DNA of 5,335 bases from JAAYEV01 sp964508195 (GTDB lineage Bacteria; Bacillota; Clostridia; Ch29). The notes below the pieces were generated by a model, which was given only the letters and a program-made list of their open reading frames with translations, searched no databases and was not told where the DNA came from. The DNA is taken from positions 1 through 5,335 of the forward strand of contig CAZDSH010000081.1 in assembly GCA_964508195.1 (NCBI GenBank), written 5' to 3'. How positions within the stretch are numbered: the first letter of the stretch is position 1; the number at the start of each line of letters is the position of its first letter. Positions 1 through 5,335 of the stretch are shown one piece after another. The position numbers were made by a program, and so were the translations under genes.

Positions 1-1
1 C

Positions 2-55
2 TACGCTCAGGATGACACGCTAGAAGATGTAAAGTCTTTATCACGTTATATATAG
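2..55 (+). other. possible 3' tail of a truncated upstream gene, or dispersed-repeat fragment
   Basis: One plus-strand frame is open from the window edge to a TAG at 53-55 and would give the 17-residue tail YAQDDTLEDVKSLSRYI. The charged composition is plausible for a protein C-terminus, and the hairpin at 59-84 follows the stop within a few bases, as a terminator would. Against this, 17 codons is short enough to be open by chance. The first bases (ctacgctcaggatgaca) also resemble, from memory, the end of dispersed repeats seen between genes in many bacterial genomes. The sequence left of base 1 is needed to choose between the two readings. Confidence 0.2.
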
Positions 56-58
56 GTG

Positions 59-84
59 GCTGTCGTAAAAAAATAATCGACGGT
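59..84 (+). terminator. weak hairpin, possible terminator of an upstream gene
   Basis: CTGTCG at 60-65 pairs with CGACGG at 78-83, with one G-U wobble and a further possible G-U pair at 59/84. The stem encloses a 12-base A/T-rich loop. It lies just after the possible stop at 53-55, and the downstream sequence (TAGGTATTTTAAAATTT) is T-rich but interrupted. The stem is short and the T-tract poor, so this is a tentative call. Confidence 0.22.
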
Positions 85-281
85 AGGTATTTTAAAATTT
101 GGATCAAACATATTTAAATTAACATAGATATTTGTACTGTGTAAACCGGGTTGGTAGGGAGGGGGGAGGAAAAACAATACCGGGATTTATCATACTATGA
201 CGGGGGAGACGGGTATATAGGGGACATTTCTTGATAGCGCACATAATACGCATCTCCCAGGTGAACTGAATACTTATGAGG

Positions 282-288
282 AAGGTGG
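282..288 (+). promoter_or_regulatory. ribosome-binding site of the VOC gene
   Basis: AAGGTGG lies 7 bases before the ATG at 296, inside the longer purine stretch GAGGAAGGTGG. It matches the anti-Shine-Dalgarno complement AAGGAGG with one mismatch. This supports 296 as the start, because the next in-frame ATG codons (residues 15 and 17) fall inside the first beta-alpha unit of the fold. Confidence 0.7.
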
Positions 289-295
289 TAGCTAA

Positions 296-709
296 ATGTC
301 AGTTTTCAAAGGACACGCCCATATAGGTATCCATACCATGGATATGGAGAAAGCGAAGGCATTTTATGCGGAGAATCTGGGCTTTAAGGCGGAGCAGGAG
401 ATCAAACTTGAAAAGCCCGACGGACAATCCCTTAGGCTTTTATTTCTTCGTCTTGGGGATATGGTTATTGAACTGATAGAGCCTTCGGATAAATCGCAGG
501 CAGGTACGGGTCAAGGCGGCAGCATAAACCATATAGCGATAGAAGTTAAAGGCATTTACAAAATAGCCCAGGAATTAAAACGGAAAGGGATTTCGTTAGA
601 GACAGAAGAGCCAAATGAGGTTGCCGATATTGGTAACGGTGTTATTACATTGTTTTTAAAGGGGCCCTCAGGGGAAAGAATTGAGCTTATAGAGTATAAG
701 GCACCTTAA
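296..709 (+). CDS. VOC-family (glyoxalase/epimerase fold) metalloprotein
   Basis: This is a 137-residue soluble protein of the vicinal oxygen chelate superfamily, with no signal peptide or membrane segment. Two beta-alpha-beta-beta-beta modules are visible, at about residues 6-62 and 76-134. The first opens GHAHIGIHTMDMEKAKAFY and ends MVIELIE. The second opens INHIAIEV and ends GERIELIEY. Positions that carry the divalent metal in glyoxalase I are all filled: His9, Glu59, His79 and Glu130. A metal-dependent enzyme is therefore likely. Family members include lactoylglutathione lyase, methylmalonyl-CoA epimerase, dioxygenases and thiol-transferring resistance proteins. The sequence does not tell these apart, so no gene symbol is given. 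A clostridial host would usually lack glutathione, so a true glutathione-dependent glyoxalase I is less likely. It stands alone, convergent with the leu operon, so its context gives no functional clue. Confidence 0.85.
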   Translation: MSVFKGHAHIGIHTMDMEKAKAFYAENLGFKAEQEIKLEKPDGQSLRLLFLRLGDMVIELIEPSDKSQAGTGQGGSINHIAIEVKGIYKIAQELKRKGISLETEEPNEVADIGNGVITLFLKGPSGERIELIEYKAP

Positions 710-723
710 TATCGTAAAACAGA

Positions 724-775
724 TGCCCCCCGGCTGTGTTGGAGTTTAAAATAAGATCTTCTAACCCGGGGGGCA
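724..775. terminator. strong hairpin between convergent genes, probable (bidirectional) terminator
   Basis: TGCCCCCCGG (724-733) is perfectly complementary to CCGGGGGGCA (766-775). After a left-side bulge at 734-737 the stem can continue with 738-744 against 759-765, including G-U pairs, leaving a 14-base A/T-rich loop. It starts 15 bases after the VOC stop and lies about 70 bases past the leuB stop, where both transcripts should end. The minus-strand exit reads TCTGTTTTACG and is the better T-tract. The plus-strand exit reads AAAATATTTACATTT and is weaker. Termination of leuB is therefore the firmer inference, and of the VOC gene the softer one. A structured repeat element is the alternative. 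Confidence 0.6.
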
Positions 776-843
776 AAATATTTACATTTCATTGGTTAGA
801 TCGAAGGGGTACCTTTATAAAGTTAACAGGGCTAGACGGCGGC

Positions 844-1914
844 CTATATTTCTTTTTTTATAAAGCCCGTCATTTCCGCCGTAGTACAGACTTTATTTTT
901 TTCAGTAGCGATATCCATGGTCCCGTACCCTTTATCCAACACATTTTTTATTGCAAGCTCCATAGCATCGGCCTCCCTCCCAAGGCCGAAGGAAAACTTA
1001 AGCATCATCGCCGCCGACAAAATTGCAGCTATTGGATTAGCAATGCCTTTACCCGCTATATCCGGGGCGGAACCATGTACCGGTTCAAATAGTCCAAACC
1101 CCGATGATCCTAGGCTCGCCGACGGCAACATACCTATTGAGCCTGTCAACATGCCCAGTTCGTCCGACAGTATATCTCCGAATAAATTTGTAGTAAGAAT
1201 TACATCAAATTGTCCCGGGTTTTTAATAAGCTGCATTGCGGCATTATCCACGTATATATGATTTAGTTCTACCCCGGGGTATCCCCGGGATACTTTATTT
1301 ACAATCCTACGCCATAATCTTGAACTTTCTAAAACATTCGCCTTATCCACGTTAGTAAGGCGTTTTTTTCTTTCCATAGCCATATCAAACCCGATTTTTG
1401 CGATTCTTTTCACTTCCATTTCGCTGTACATCTCTACGTCATAGGCCGCGGGGCCATAGGTTGTATTCTTTATACCCCTTTCTCCAAAATATATGCCCCC
1501 GGTCAGCTCCCTTACTACAATAATATCAAACCCTCCGCCGGTTATTTCAGTTTTTAAAGGGGAGGCGCTCTCCAGGGCTTTGAAAAACCTTCCGGGTCTT
1601 AAATTTGCAAAAAGGTCTAATTCCTTTCTTAATCCTAAAACGGCCCTTTCCGGTCTTTTGTCCCTGGGCAAATCGTCCCACTTATTCCCCCCGACGGAAC
1701 CTAAAAGAACTGCGTGGCTATCCTTACAGAGCTTTACTGTTTCTATAGGCAAAGGCACGCCATATTTATCGTAGGCAGCACCCCCTGCAAGAGCCTCCTT
1801 AAATATAAATCTATGGCCAAACCTTTTCTCCACCCTTTTAAGTACATCAATGGCAGCATTGATTACTTCAGGGCCGATACCGTCCCCTTTTATCACGGCG
1901 ATTTTATACTCCAT
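844..1914 (-). CDS. leuB: 3-isopropylmalate dehydrogenase LeuB
   Basis: LeuB catalyses NAD+-dependent oxidation and decarboxylation of 3-isopropylmalate to 2-ketoisocaproate, the third dedicated step of leucine synthesis. It is cytoplasmic and normally a homodimer. The 356 residues match the usual length. The N-terminal GDGIGPEV is at 10-17. The substrate arginines are seen in LRKELDLFANLRP (Arg96, Arg106) and VVRELTGGIYFG (Arg135, with catalytic Tyr142). Lys191 lies in VDKANVLESSRLWR. The metal-binding aspartates are Asp223 (YVDNAAM), Asp247 and Asp251 (NLFGDILSDE). The NAD-binding segment HGSAPDIAGKGIANP is at 280-294. The malate/isocitrate dehydrogenase relatives are less likely given the LRKELDLFANLRP signature and the leu context. 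It is last in the operon. Its ATG overlaps the end of leuD by 11 bases and is preceded by AAGGAG seven bases upstream, within leuD, which fixes the start. It ends in TAG. Confidence 0.97.
   Translation of the reverse strand: MEYKIAVIKGDGIGPEVINAAIDVLKRVEKRFGHRFIFKEALAGGAAYDKYGVPLPIETVKLCKDSHAVLLGSVGGNKWDDLPRDKRPERAVLGLRKELDLFANLRPGRFFKALESASPLKTEITGGGFDIIVVRELTGGIYFGERGIKNTTYGPAAYDVEMYSEMEVKRIAKIGFDMAMERKKRLTNVDKANVLESSRLWRRIVNKVSRGYPGVELNHIYVDNAAMQLIKNPGQFDVILTTNLFGDILSDELGMLTGSIGMLPSASLGSSGFGLFEPVHGSAPDIAGKGIANPIAAILSAAMMLKFSFGLGREADAMELAIKNVLDKGYGTMDIATEKNKVCTTAEMTGFIKKEI
1270..1292. repeat. two overlapping GC palindromes inside leuB
   Basis: TACCCCGGGGTA (1270-1281) is a perfect 12-base palindrome. 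It runs into TATCCCCGGGATA (1280-1292), which is palindromic about a central C. Both lie in intact leuB codons for residues around RGYPGVE, so they may be a codon-level coincidence. No function is claimed. Confidence 0.4.
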
Positions 1915-2413
1915 GGTTCATCTCCTTAATCTTTGTCCTGACGTAGCCTATGAGACCTTCTTGTTCGATTATCTTTTTTATAAACTCCGGATATGCCCGC
2001 CCTTTATAAACTTCGTTTTTTGTGATATTCCTAACTTCGCCCCTTTCGAAATCCGCCTCTACCAGATCCCCCCATTCGATCCCCTTCGCTGCACCGGGGC
2101 TTTCAATAATCGGAAGTCCAATGTTCAACGAATTTCTATAAAATATCCTCGCAAAGCTTTCGGCTATAACACATGATACCCCCACAGCTTTGATAGCTAT
2201 TGGGGCATGTTCCCTAGATGAACCGCATCCGAAGTTTTTTCGCCCTACTATAATATCTCCCCTTTGTACTTTAGATGCAAAATCCTTGTCTATGTCCTCC
2301 ATACAGTGGACTTTAAGTACCTCCGGATCCGAGGTGTTCAGATATCTGGCAGGTATTATGGCATCCGTATCAATATTATTACCATATTTAAAAACCCTTC
2401 CCTTTACTTTCAT
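1904..2413 (-). CDS. leuD: 3-isopropylmalate dehydratase small subunit LeuD
   Basis: LeuD is the small (swivel-domain) subunit of isopropylmalate isomerase. With LeuC it interconverts 2- and 3-isopropylmalate through a dehydration/rehydration of the aconitase type. At 169 residues it is the short form typical of clostridia and archaea rather than the roughly 200-residue enterobacterial form. Visible motifs are NIDTDAIIPARYL (13-25), the substrate-contacting GCGSSREHAP (62-71) and FARIFYRNSLNIGLP (87-101). The specificity loop after the first motif reads YLNT, nearer the YLRT described for isopropylmalate isomerases than the loops of homoaconitases. The ATG overlaps the leuC stop as ATGA, a 4-base overlap implying translational coupling and balanced subunit synthesis. 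A GGGGGA stretch upstream of the ATG, inside leuC, can serve as its ribosome-binding site. Its own 3' end overlaps leuB by 11 bases. Confidence 0.96.
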   Translation of the reverse strand: MKVKGRVFKYGNNIDTDAIIPARYLNTSDPEVLKVHCMEDIDKDFASKVQRGDIIVGRKNFGCGSSREHAPIAIKAVGVSCVIAESFARIFYRNSLNIGLPIIESPGAAKGIEWGDLVEADFERGEVRNITKNEVYKGRAYPEFIKKIIEQEGLIGYVRTKIKEMNHGV

Positions 2414-3687
2414 CTCGATTCCCCCTTTGTTATGTTTTCCGGGTTATATATTTTCCCCATTATTGCAGACGCAGCCGCCACCGCCGGACTTGATAAGTAT
2501 ACTTCAGACGTCGGATGTCCCATTCTGCCGACAAAATTTCTATTAGTTGTAGCGATACACGTTTCCCCCTCGGCTAATATACCCATGTGACCGCCAAGGC
2601 ATGGGCCGCATGTCGGTGTACTTACTGTAGCCCCAGCCTCAATAAATATGGTTATAAGGCCTTCTTTAACGGCCTGAAGATATATTTTAGGGGTCGCGGG
2701 GAATATTATCGTCTTTACACCTTTTTTAACCCTATGCCCTTTAAAAATCTCCGCTGCAGCCCTTAGATCGCTTATTCGGCCGTTTGTACAGGAACCGATA
2801 ACCACTTGATCCACCTTTATTTCTCCCACTTCATCTATAGTCCTTGTGTTTTCCGGTATATGGGGAAAGGATACCGTAGGCCTAAGTTTTGCCAGATCTA
2901 TAGTATATTCCTCGTCATAGGATGCATCCTTATCGGCTTTATAGGCCCTGAACTTTCTGTTGGAATGCTCCCTCATATACCCTATAGTCAATTCGTCTAC
3001 GGGGAATATCCCGTTTTTTGCCCCGGCTTCAACGGCCATATTTGAAATAGTAAACCTATCGTCTATTGTTAGGTTTTTAACGCCTTCCCCCATAAACTCC
3101 ATGGATTTGTACAACGCCCCGTCTACACCGATCTTGCCGATTATATGGAGGATTATATCCTTGCCGCTGACCCATTTAGAGGGTTTACCCCTAAGGTTAA
3201 ATTTAATGGCAGAAGGTACCTTAAACCATGCCTTGCCAATAGCCATTCCTGCCGCCATGTCCGTACTCCCCACGCCTGTGGAAAAGGCCCCCAATGCACC
3301 GTAAGTGCACGTATGGGAATCAGCGCCTATTACAACATCCCCGGCCACAACTAACCCCTTTTCAGGCAGCAAAGCGTGTTCTATGCCCATTTCACCTATT
3401 TCAAAATAATTAGTTATCCCCTGCCTATGGGCAAATTCTTTCATATATTTACACTGTTCCGCTGATTTTATATCCTTGTTAGGTGCAAAATGATCGGGGA
3501 CTAATGCGATTTTGTCCCTATGGAATATTTTATCTGCGCCCATTTTCCAAAATTCCTTTATTGCAACAGGGGCGGTTATATCGTTTCCTAAAACCATATC
3601 TAATCCCGCTTCGATAAACTGGTCTGCCCTTACCTCGTCAGCCCCCGCATGGGCTGCTAAAATTTTCTGCGTCATTGTCATACCCAT
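2410..3687 (-). CDS. leuC: 3-isopropylmalate dehydratase large subunit LeuC
   Basis: LeuC is the catalytic large subunit of isopropylmalate isomerase and carries a [4Fe-4S] cluster, acting in the cytoplasm with LeuD. The 425 residues match the single-subunit-length clostridial/archaeal LeuC class; the enterobacterial type is about 466. Cluster-ligand cysteines are Cys300 (GSCTNGR, 298-304) plus Cys360 and Cys363 (TPTCGPCLGGH, 357-367). GADSHTCTYGALGAFSTG (121-138) is the conserved aconitase-family active-site segment. The N-terminal MGMTMTQKILAAHAG is typical of this class. ATG at 3687 is chosen because a GGGGGG Shine-Dalgarno lies 8 bases upstream; in-frame ATGs at residues 3 and 5 are less well spaced. 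The gene starts 13 bases after the leuA stop. Homoaconitase and 2,3-dimethylmalate dehydratase are homologous alternatives, made unlikely by the flanking leuA and leuB. Confidence 0.96.
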   Translation of the reverse strand: MGMTMTQKILAAHAGADEVRADQFIEAGLDMVLGNDITAPVAIKEFWKMGADKIFHRDKIALVPDHFAPNKDIKSAEQCKYMKEFAHRQGITNYFEIGEMGIEHALLPEKGLVVAGDVVIGADSHTCTYGALGAFSTGVGSTDMAAGMAIGKAWFKVPSAIKFNLRGKPSKWVSGKDIILHIIGKIGVDGALYKSMEFMGEGVKNLTIDDRFTISNMAVEAGAKNGIFPVDELTIGYMREHSNRKFRAYKADKDASYDEEYTIDLAKLRPTVSFPHIPENTRTIDEVGEIKVDQVVIGSCTNGRISDLRAAAEIFKGHRVKKGVKTIIFPATPKIYLQAVKEGLITIFIEAGATVSTPTCGPCLGGHMGILAEGETCIATTNRNFVGRMGHPTSEVYLSSPAVAAASAIMGKIYNPENITKGESR

Positions 3688-3700
3688 TTTTCATGCCCCC

Positions 3701-5242
3701 CTATATTACTTTCTGTTGGTTTACTTTCATCCCCTGTGGAGCATCGTAAATACTGTTAAGGGCATCAATATATGCCCTGATACTCGCCTCTACTACATTG
3801 ACGCTTGTGCCCCTTCCGATATAGAGATCCCCATCATAGCGCAGCTTCACTACGGAATACCCTAGGGCATCCGTTCCCTCTGTAACCGATTGTATTGAGT
3901 AATTCTCCAACTGTACATCTATTTCTAGGCATTTATCAATAGCGCTAAAGGCCGCGTCTACGGGCCCTACGGCATAGGATATGCCCTCTATATCCTTTTC
4001 CCCTCGGTTTAACACGACGGATGCTGTAGTTGTTATGGTATTGCCGCTATTAATAACGAATCTCACCAATTTGTAGGTATCCCTTAGGGTTGTCCCTCTA
4101 TTTATAATGATCGCATCTATATCCTTATCGTAAATACGTTTCTTTTTGTCCGCCAATTTTTTAAATTCTACGAAGACCCTCTCTAATTCGTCCTGATCGA
4201 GTTCGTATCCCATCGATCTAATTTTTTCCCTGAAAGCATGCCTACCGGAATGTTTGCCTATTACCATACTACTTGCGGTAATCCCTATGGATCCCGGTTT
4301 CATTATTTCGTAAGTTTCAGGGTTATTAATTACCCCATGTTGATGTATCCCCGCTTCATGGGCGAAGGCATTGGTCCCTACTATAGCTTTATTAGGCTGA
4401 ACCCCGACCCCCGTAATACCGGTTAAAAGGTTGCTGGTTTTCATAATCTCCCTAGTGTTTATATTGGATTTAAAACCATAATAGTCTTGTTTCACGTCCA
4501 TGGCCATGACTAGTTCTTCTAAGGCCGCATTACCGGCCCTTTCGCCTATTCCGTTTATCGTACATTCAAATTGGGTCACACCGGCCTTCGCCGCGGCTAG
4601 AGTATTTGCAACGGCTAGACCTAAATCATTATGACAGTGAACGGAGAGCTCCGCTTTATCTAAACGTTTTGATCTGCCCTTTATATCCATTATAAAGTCA
4701 TAGAATTCAACGGGGGTAATGTATCCAACGGTGTCCGGTATGTTTATTATCTTCGCCCCGGCTTCTATGGCTCTGTCAAATATTTCGGCTAAAAATTCAG
4801 GGCTACTTCGTGTAGCATCCTCCGCGGAGAATTCTATCTCAGGACACAGACCGTTTGCGTACCTTATCATATCCTCGGCCCTTTTTATAACCTCCTCCGG
4901 TTTCATGTTTAATTTATATTTCATATGGATATCCGAAGTGGCTATAAAAATATGTATCCTTGGTTTTATTGCCCCCTTCACCGCTTGCCAGGCCTTATCT
5001 ATATCCCCTTTAGTTGCCCTTGCTAGAACCGCTATTGTAGAATTTTTAATTTCCTTTGCAACTGCCTGTACCGCCTGGAAATCACCCTCTGAGGACGCGG
5101 CAAAACCTGCTTCTATAATATCCGCCCCTAACTTTTCTAACTGTTTAGCTAACAATAATTTCTCCTTAATATTCATACTGCATCCCGGGGATTGTTCCCC
5201 ATCCCTTAAAGTAGTGTCAAAAATTTTTATCCTCTTTGTCAT
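3701..5242 (-). CDS. leuA: 2-isopropylmalate synthase LeuA
   Basis: LeuA condenses acetyl-CoA with 2-ketoisovalerate to 2-isopropylmalate, the first committed and usually leucine-inhibited step. From the chosen start it has 513 residues, normal for the long bacterial form. The TIM-barrel domain (about 5-270) has TLRDGEQSPG (11-20, metal ligand Asp14), EFSAEDATR (137-145), HCHNDLGLA (202-210, metal ligands His202 and His204) and GERAGNAALEE (233-243, with Asn238). The linker subdomains contain HEAGIHQHGV (295-304) and IGKHSGRHAF (328-337). The C-terminal regulatory domain (about 395-505) ends with GRGTSVNVVEAS, so leucine feedback control is probably retained. An ATG five codons further upstream (5257) is also open, but it overlaps the GGGGAGG ribosome-binding site, so the MTKRIKIFDTTLRDGEQ start at 5242 is preferred. 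Citramalate and homocitrate synthases are related, but the complete leu context favours LeuA. The stop is TAG. Confidence 0.96.
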   Translation of the reverse strand: MTKRIKIFDTTLRDGEQSPGCSMNIKEKLLLAKQLEKLGADIIEAGFAASSEGDFQAVQAVAKEIKNSTIAVLARATKGDIDKAWQAVKGAIKPRIHIFIATSDIHMKYKLNMKPEEVIKRAEDMIRYANGLCPEIEFSAEDATRSSPEFLAEIFDRAIEAGAKIINIPDTVGYITPVEFYDFIMDIKGRSKRLDKAELSVHCHNDLGLAVANTLAAAKAGVTQFECTINGIGERAGNAALEELVMAMDVKQDYYGFKSNINTREIMKTSNLLTGITGVGVQPNKAIVGTNAFAHEAGIHQHGVINNPETYEIMKPGSIGITASSMVIGKHSGRHAFREKIRSMGYELDQDELERVFVEFKKLADKKKRIYDKDIDAIIINRGTTLRDTYKLVRFVINSGNTITTTASVVLNRGEKDIEGISYAVGPVDAAFSAIDKCLEIDVQLENYSIQSVTEGTDALGYSVVKLRYDGDLYIGRGTSVNVVEASIRAYIDALNSIYDAPQGMKVNQQKVI

Positions 5243-5243
5243 G

Positions 5244-5335
5244 TTAATCCTCCCCATATGATATATTTGAGTTCCCCAACATTTTCACTACGGTTTCTGC
5301 ATTGGCTTTACAATGGGTACTATGTTTCCTTAGCT
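5244..5335 (-). pseudogene. partial reading frame resembling a tyrosine recombinase C-terminus
   Basis: A minus-strand frame enters from the window edge and stops with TAA at 5246-5244, one base before the leuA ATG. It encodes 29 visible residues. Two pieces resemble the C-terminal box of phage-type tyrosine recombinases: LRKHSTHC, compared with the family's LRHTxATH, and ETVVKMLGNSNIS, compared with KVVQEMLGHSNIS. If the alignment is right there is an extra residue after the conserved Arg, the second conserved His (LGH) is Asn, and the frame stops before the catalytic Tyr. The product would be inactive, a remnant of an integrase gene. This rests on family patterns recalled by eye over a very short stretch. 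It could also be the normal tail of an unrelated gene. No ilv gene C-terminus, the usual leuA neighbour, is recognisable. Confidence 0.4.
5249..5255 (-). promoter_or_regulatory. ribosome-binding site that decides the leuA start
   Basis: On the minus strand GGGGAGG is followed by ATTAAC and then ATG at 5242, a six-base spacing. The upstream in-frame ATG at 5257-5255 ends inside this site, so it cannot use it. The site falls within the last codons of the reading frame ending at 5244, so translation of that frame and of leuA could be coupled. Confidence 0.8.

Larger units (their letters stand above)
56..295 (+). other. non-coding leader/upstream region of the VOC gene
   Basis: No gene is supported here on either strand. 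An A/T-rich half (about 66-145) is followed by a half with repeated G-tracts on the plus strand: 148-150, 157-159, 161-166, 182-184, 202-206, 211-213 and 220-223. Two pairings are visible: GGGAGA at 204-209 with TCTCCC at 253-258, and GAT(A)GCG at 233-239 with CGCATC at 249-254, the latter with one bulged A. They share bases 253-254, so both cannot form completely. I found no convincing -35/-10 pair. The VOC promoter should lie here or further left. No known riboswitch class was recognised. Confidence 0.4.

Noticed and set aside
99..128. TTGGAT followed about 18 bases later by CATAGA as a promoter for the VOC gene
   Set aside because: The -10 match is poor, and similar partial matches occur elsewhere in this A/T-rich stretch. 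No pair stood out enough to annotate.
197..220. Possible 7-codon leader peptide (ATG at 197, TAG at 218-220; MTGETGI)
   Set aside because: The GGGAGGGGGGAGG purine run ends about 27 bases before the ATG, too far for a Shine-Dalgarno. The peptide lacks the regulatory codon runs expected of an attenuator.
282..293. GAAGGTGGTAGC resembling the T-box core (AGGGTGGTACC)
   Set aside because: The match breaks at the conserved ACC, and the motif sits directly on the Shine-Dalgarno of the VOC gene. No specifier stem or terminator/antiterminator pair could be drawn, so a purine-rich ribosome-binding site explains it.
736..1092. 118-codon plus-strand frame starting in the convergent intergenic region
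   Set aside because: Its start lies inside the terminator hairpin and most of it is antisense to leuB. The composition is not protein-like and it has no plausible ribosome-binding site.
5242..5257. Upstream in-frame ATG giving leuA five extra residues (MGRIN)
   Set aside because: That ATG overlaps the GGGGAGG site and lacks a ribosome-binding site of its own, whereas the ATG at 5242 is ideally spaced.
4719..5261. 180-codon open frame on the plus strand across the start of leuA
   Set aside because: It lies antisense to the leuA TIM barrel, whose motifs are fully conserved. The translation has no recognisable domain and reads as a shadow of the real gene.
1..5335. CRISPR array, tRNA/rRNA, complete insertion sequence or defence system
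   Set aside because: No regularly spaced repeats, cloverleaf, transposase or nuclease motifs were seen on either strand. The coding content is a standard leucine pathway plus one VOC protein.

Overview
This window is mostly a compact leucine-biosynthesis operon on the minus strand. Read 5'->3' on that strand the order is leuA (2-isopropylmalate synthase), leuC and leuD (the two subunits of isopropylmalate isomerase), then leuB (3-isopropylmalate dehydrogenase). A single convergent plus-strand gene for a small VOC/glyoxalase-fold protein faces it. The A-C-D-B order, the separate short LeuD, the strong purine-rich Shine-Dalgarno sequences (GGGGAGG, AAGGAG, GGGGGG) and frequent ATA and AGG codons suggest a Firmicute, most likely a clostridial lineage. 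The species cannot be named from this window.

Layout by plus-strand coordinate. 1-295 is a non-coding left flank with a possible gene tail or dispersed-repeat fragment at the very edge, a small hairpin and a conspicuously G-rich stretch. 296-709 is the VOC gene. 710-843 is the convergent intergenic region and holds a strong 10-bp GC hairpin that probably ends transcription from one or both sides. 844-5242 is leuB, leuD, leuC and leuA on the minus strand, with junctions of -11 bp (leuD/leuB), -4 bp (leuC/leuD) and +13 bp (leuA/leuC). 5244-5335 is the 3' end of another minus-strand reading frame that stops one base before the leuA ATG. It resembles a decayed C-terminus of a tyrosine recombinase.

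Together the four leu genes convert 2-ketoisovalerate plus acetyl-CoA to 2-isopropylmalate (LeuA), isomerise it to 3-isopropylmalate (LeuCD), and oxidise it to the precursor of 2-ketoisocaproate (LeuB). A branched-chain aminotransferase encoded elsewhere would finish leucine. All four proteins are full length with their catalytic motifs intact, so the pathway segment looks functional. The promoter and any leucine-responsive leader (such as a T-box) are not visible and would lie beyond position 5335.

I do not see an undescribed system here. The observation most worth a second look is the recombinase-like tail abutting leuA, with the leuA ribosome-binding site inside its last codons. The G-rich untranslated leader of the VOC gene and the large hairpin between the convergent genes come next.
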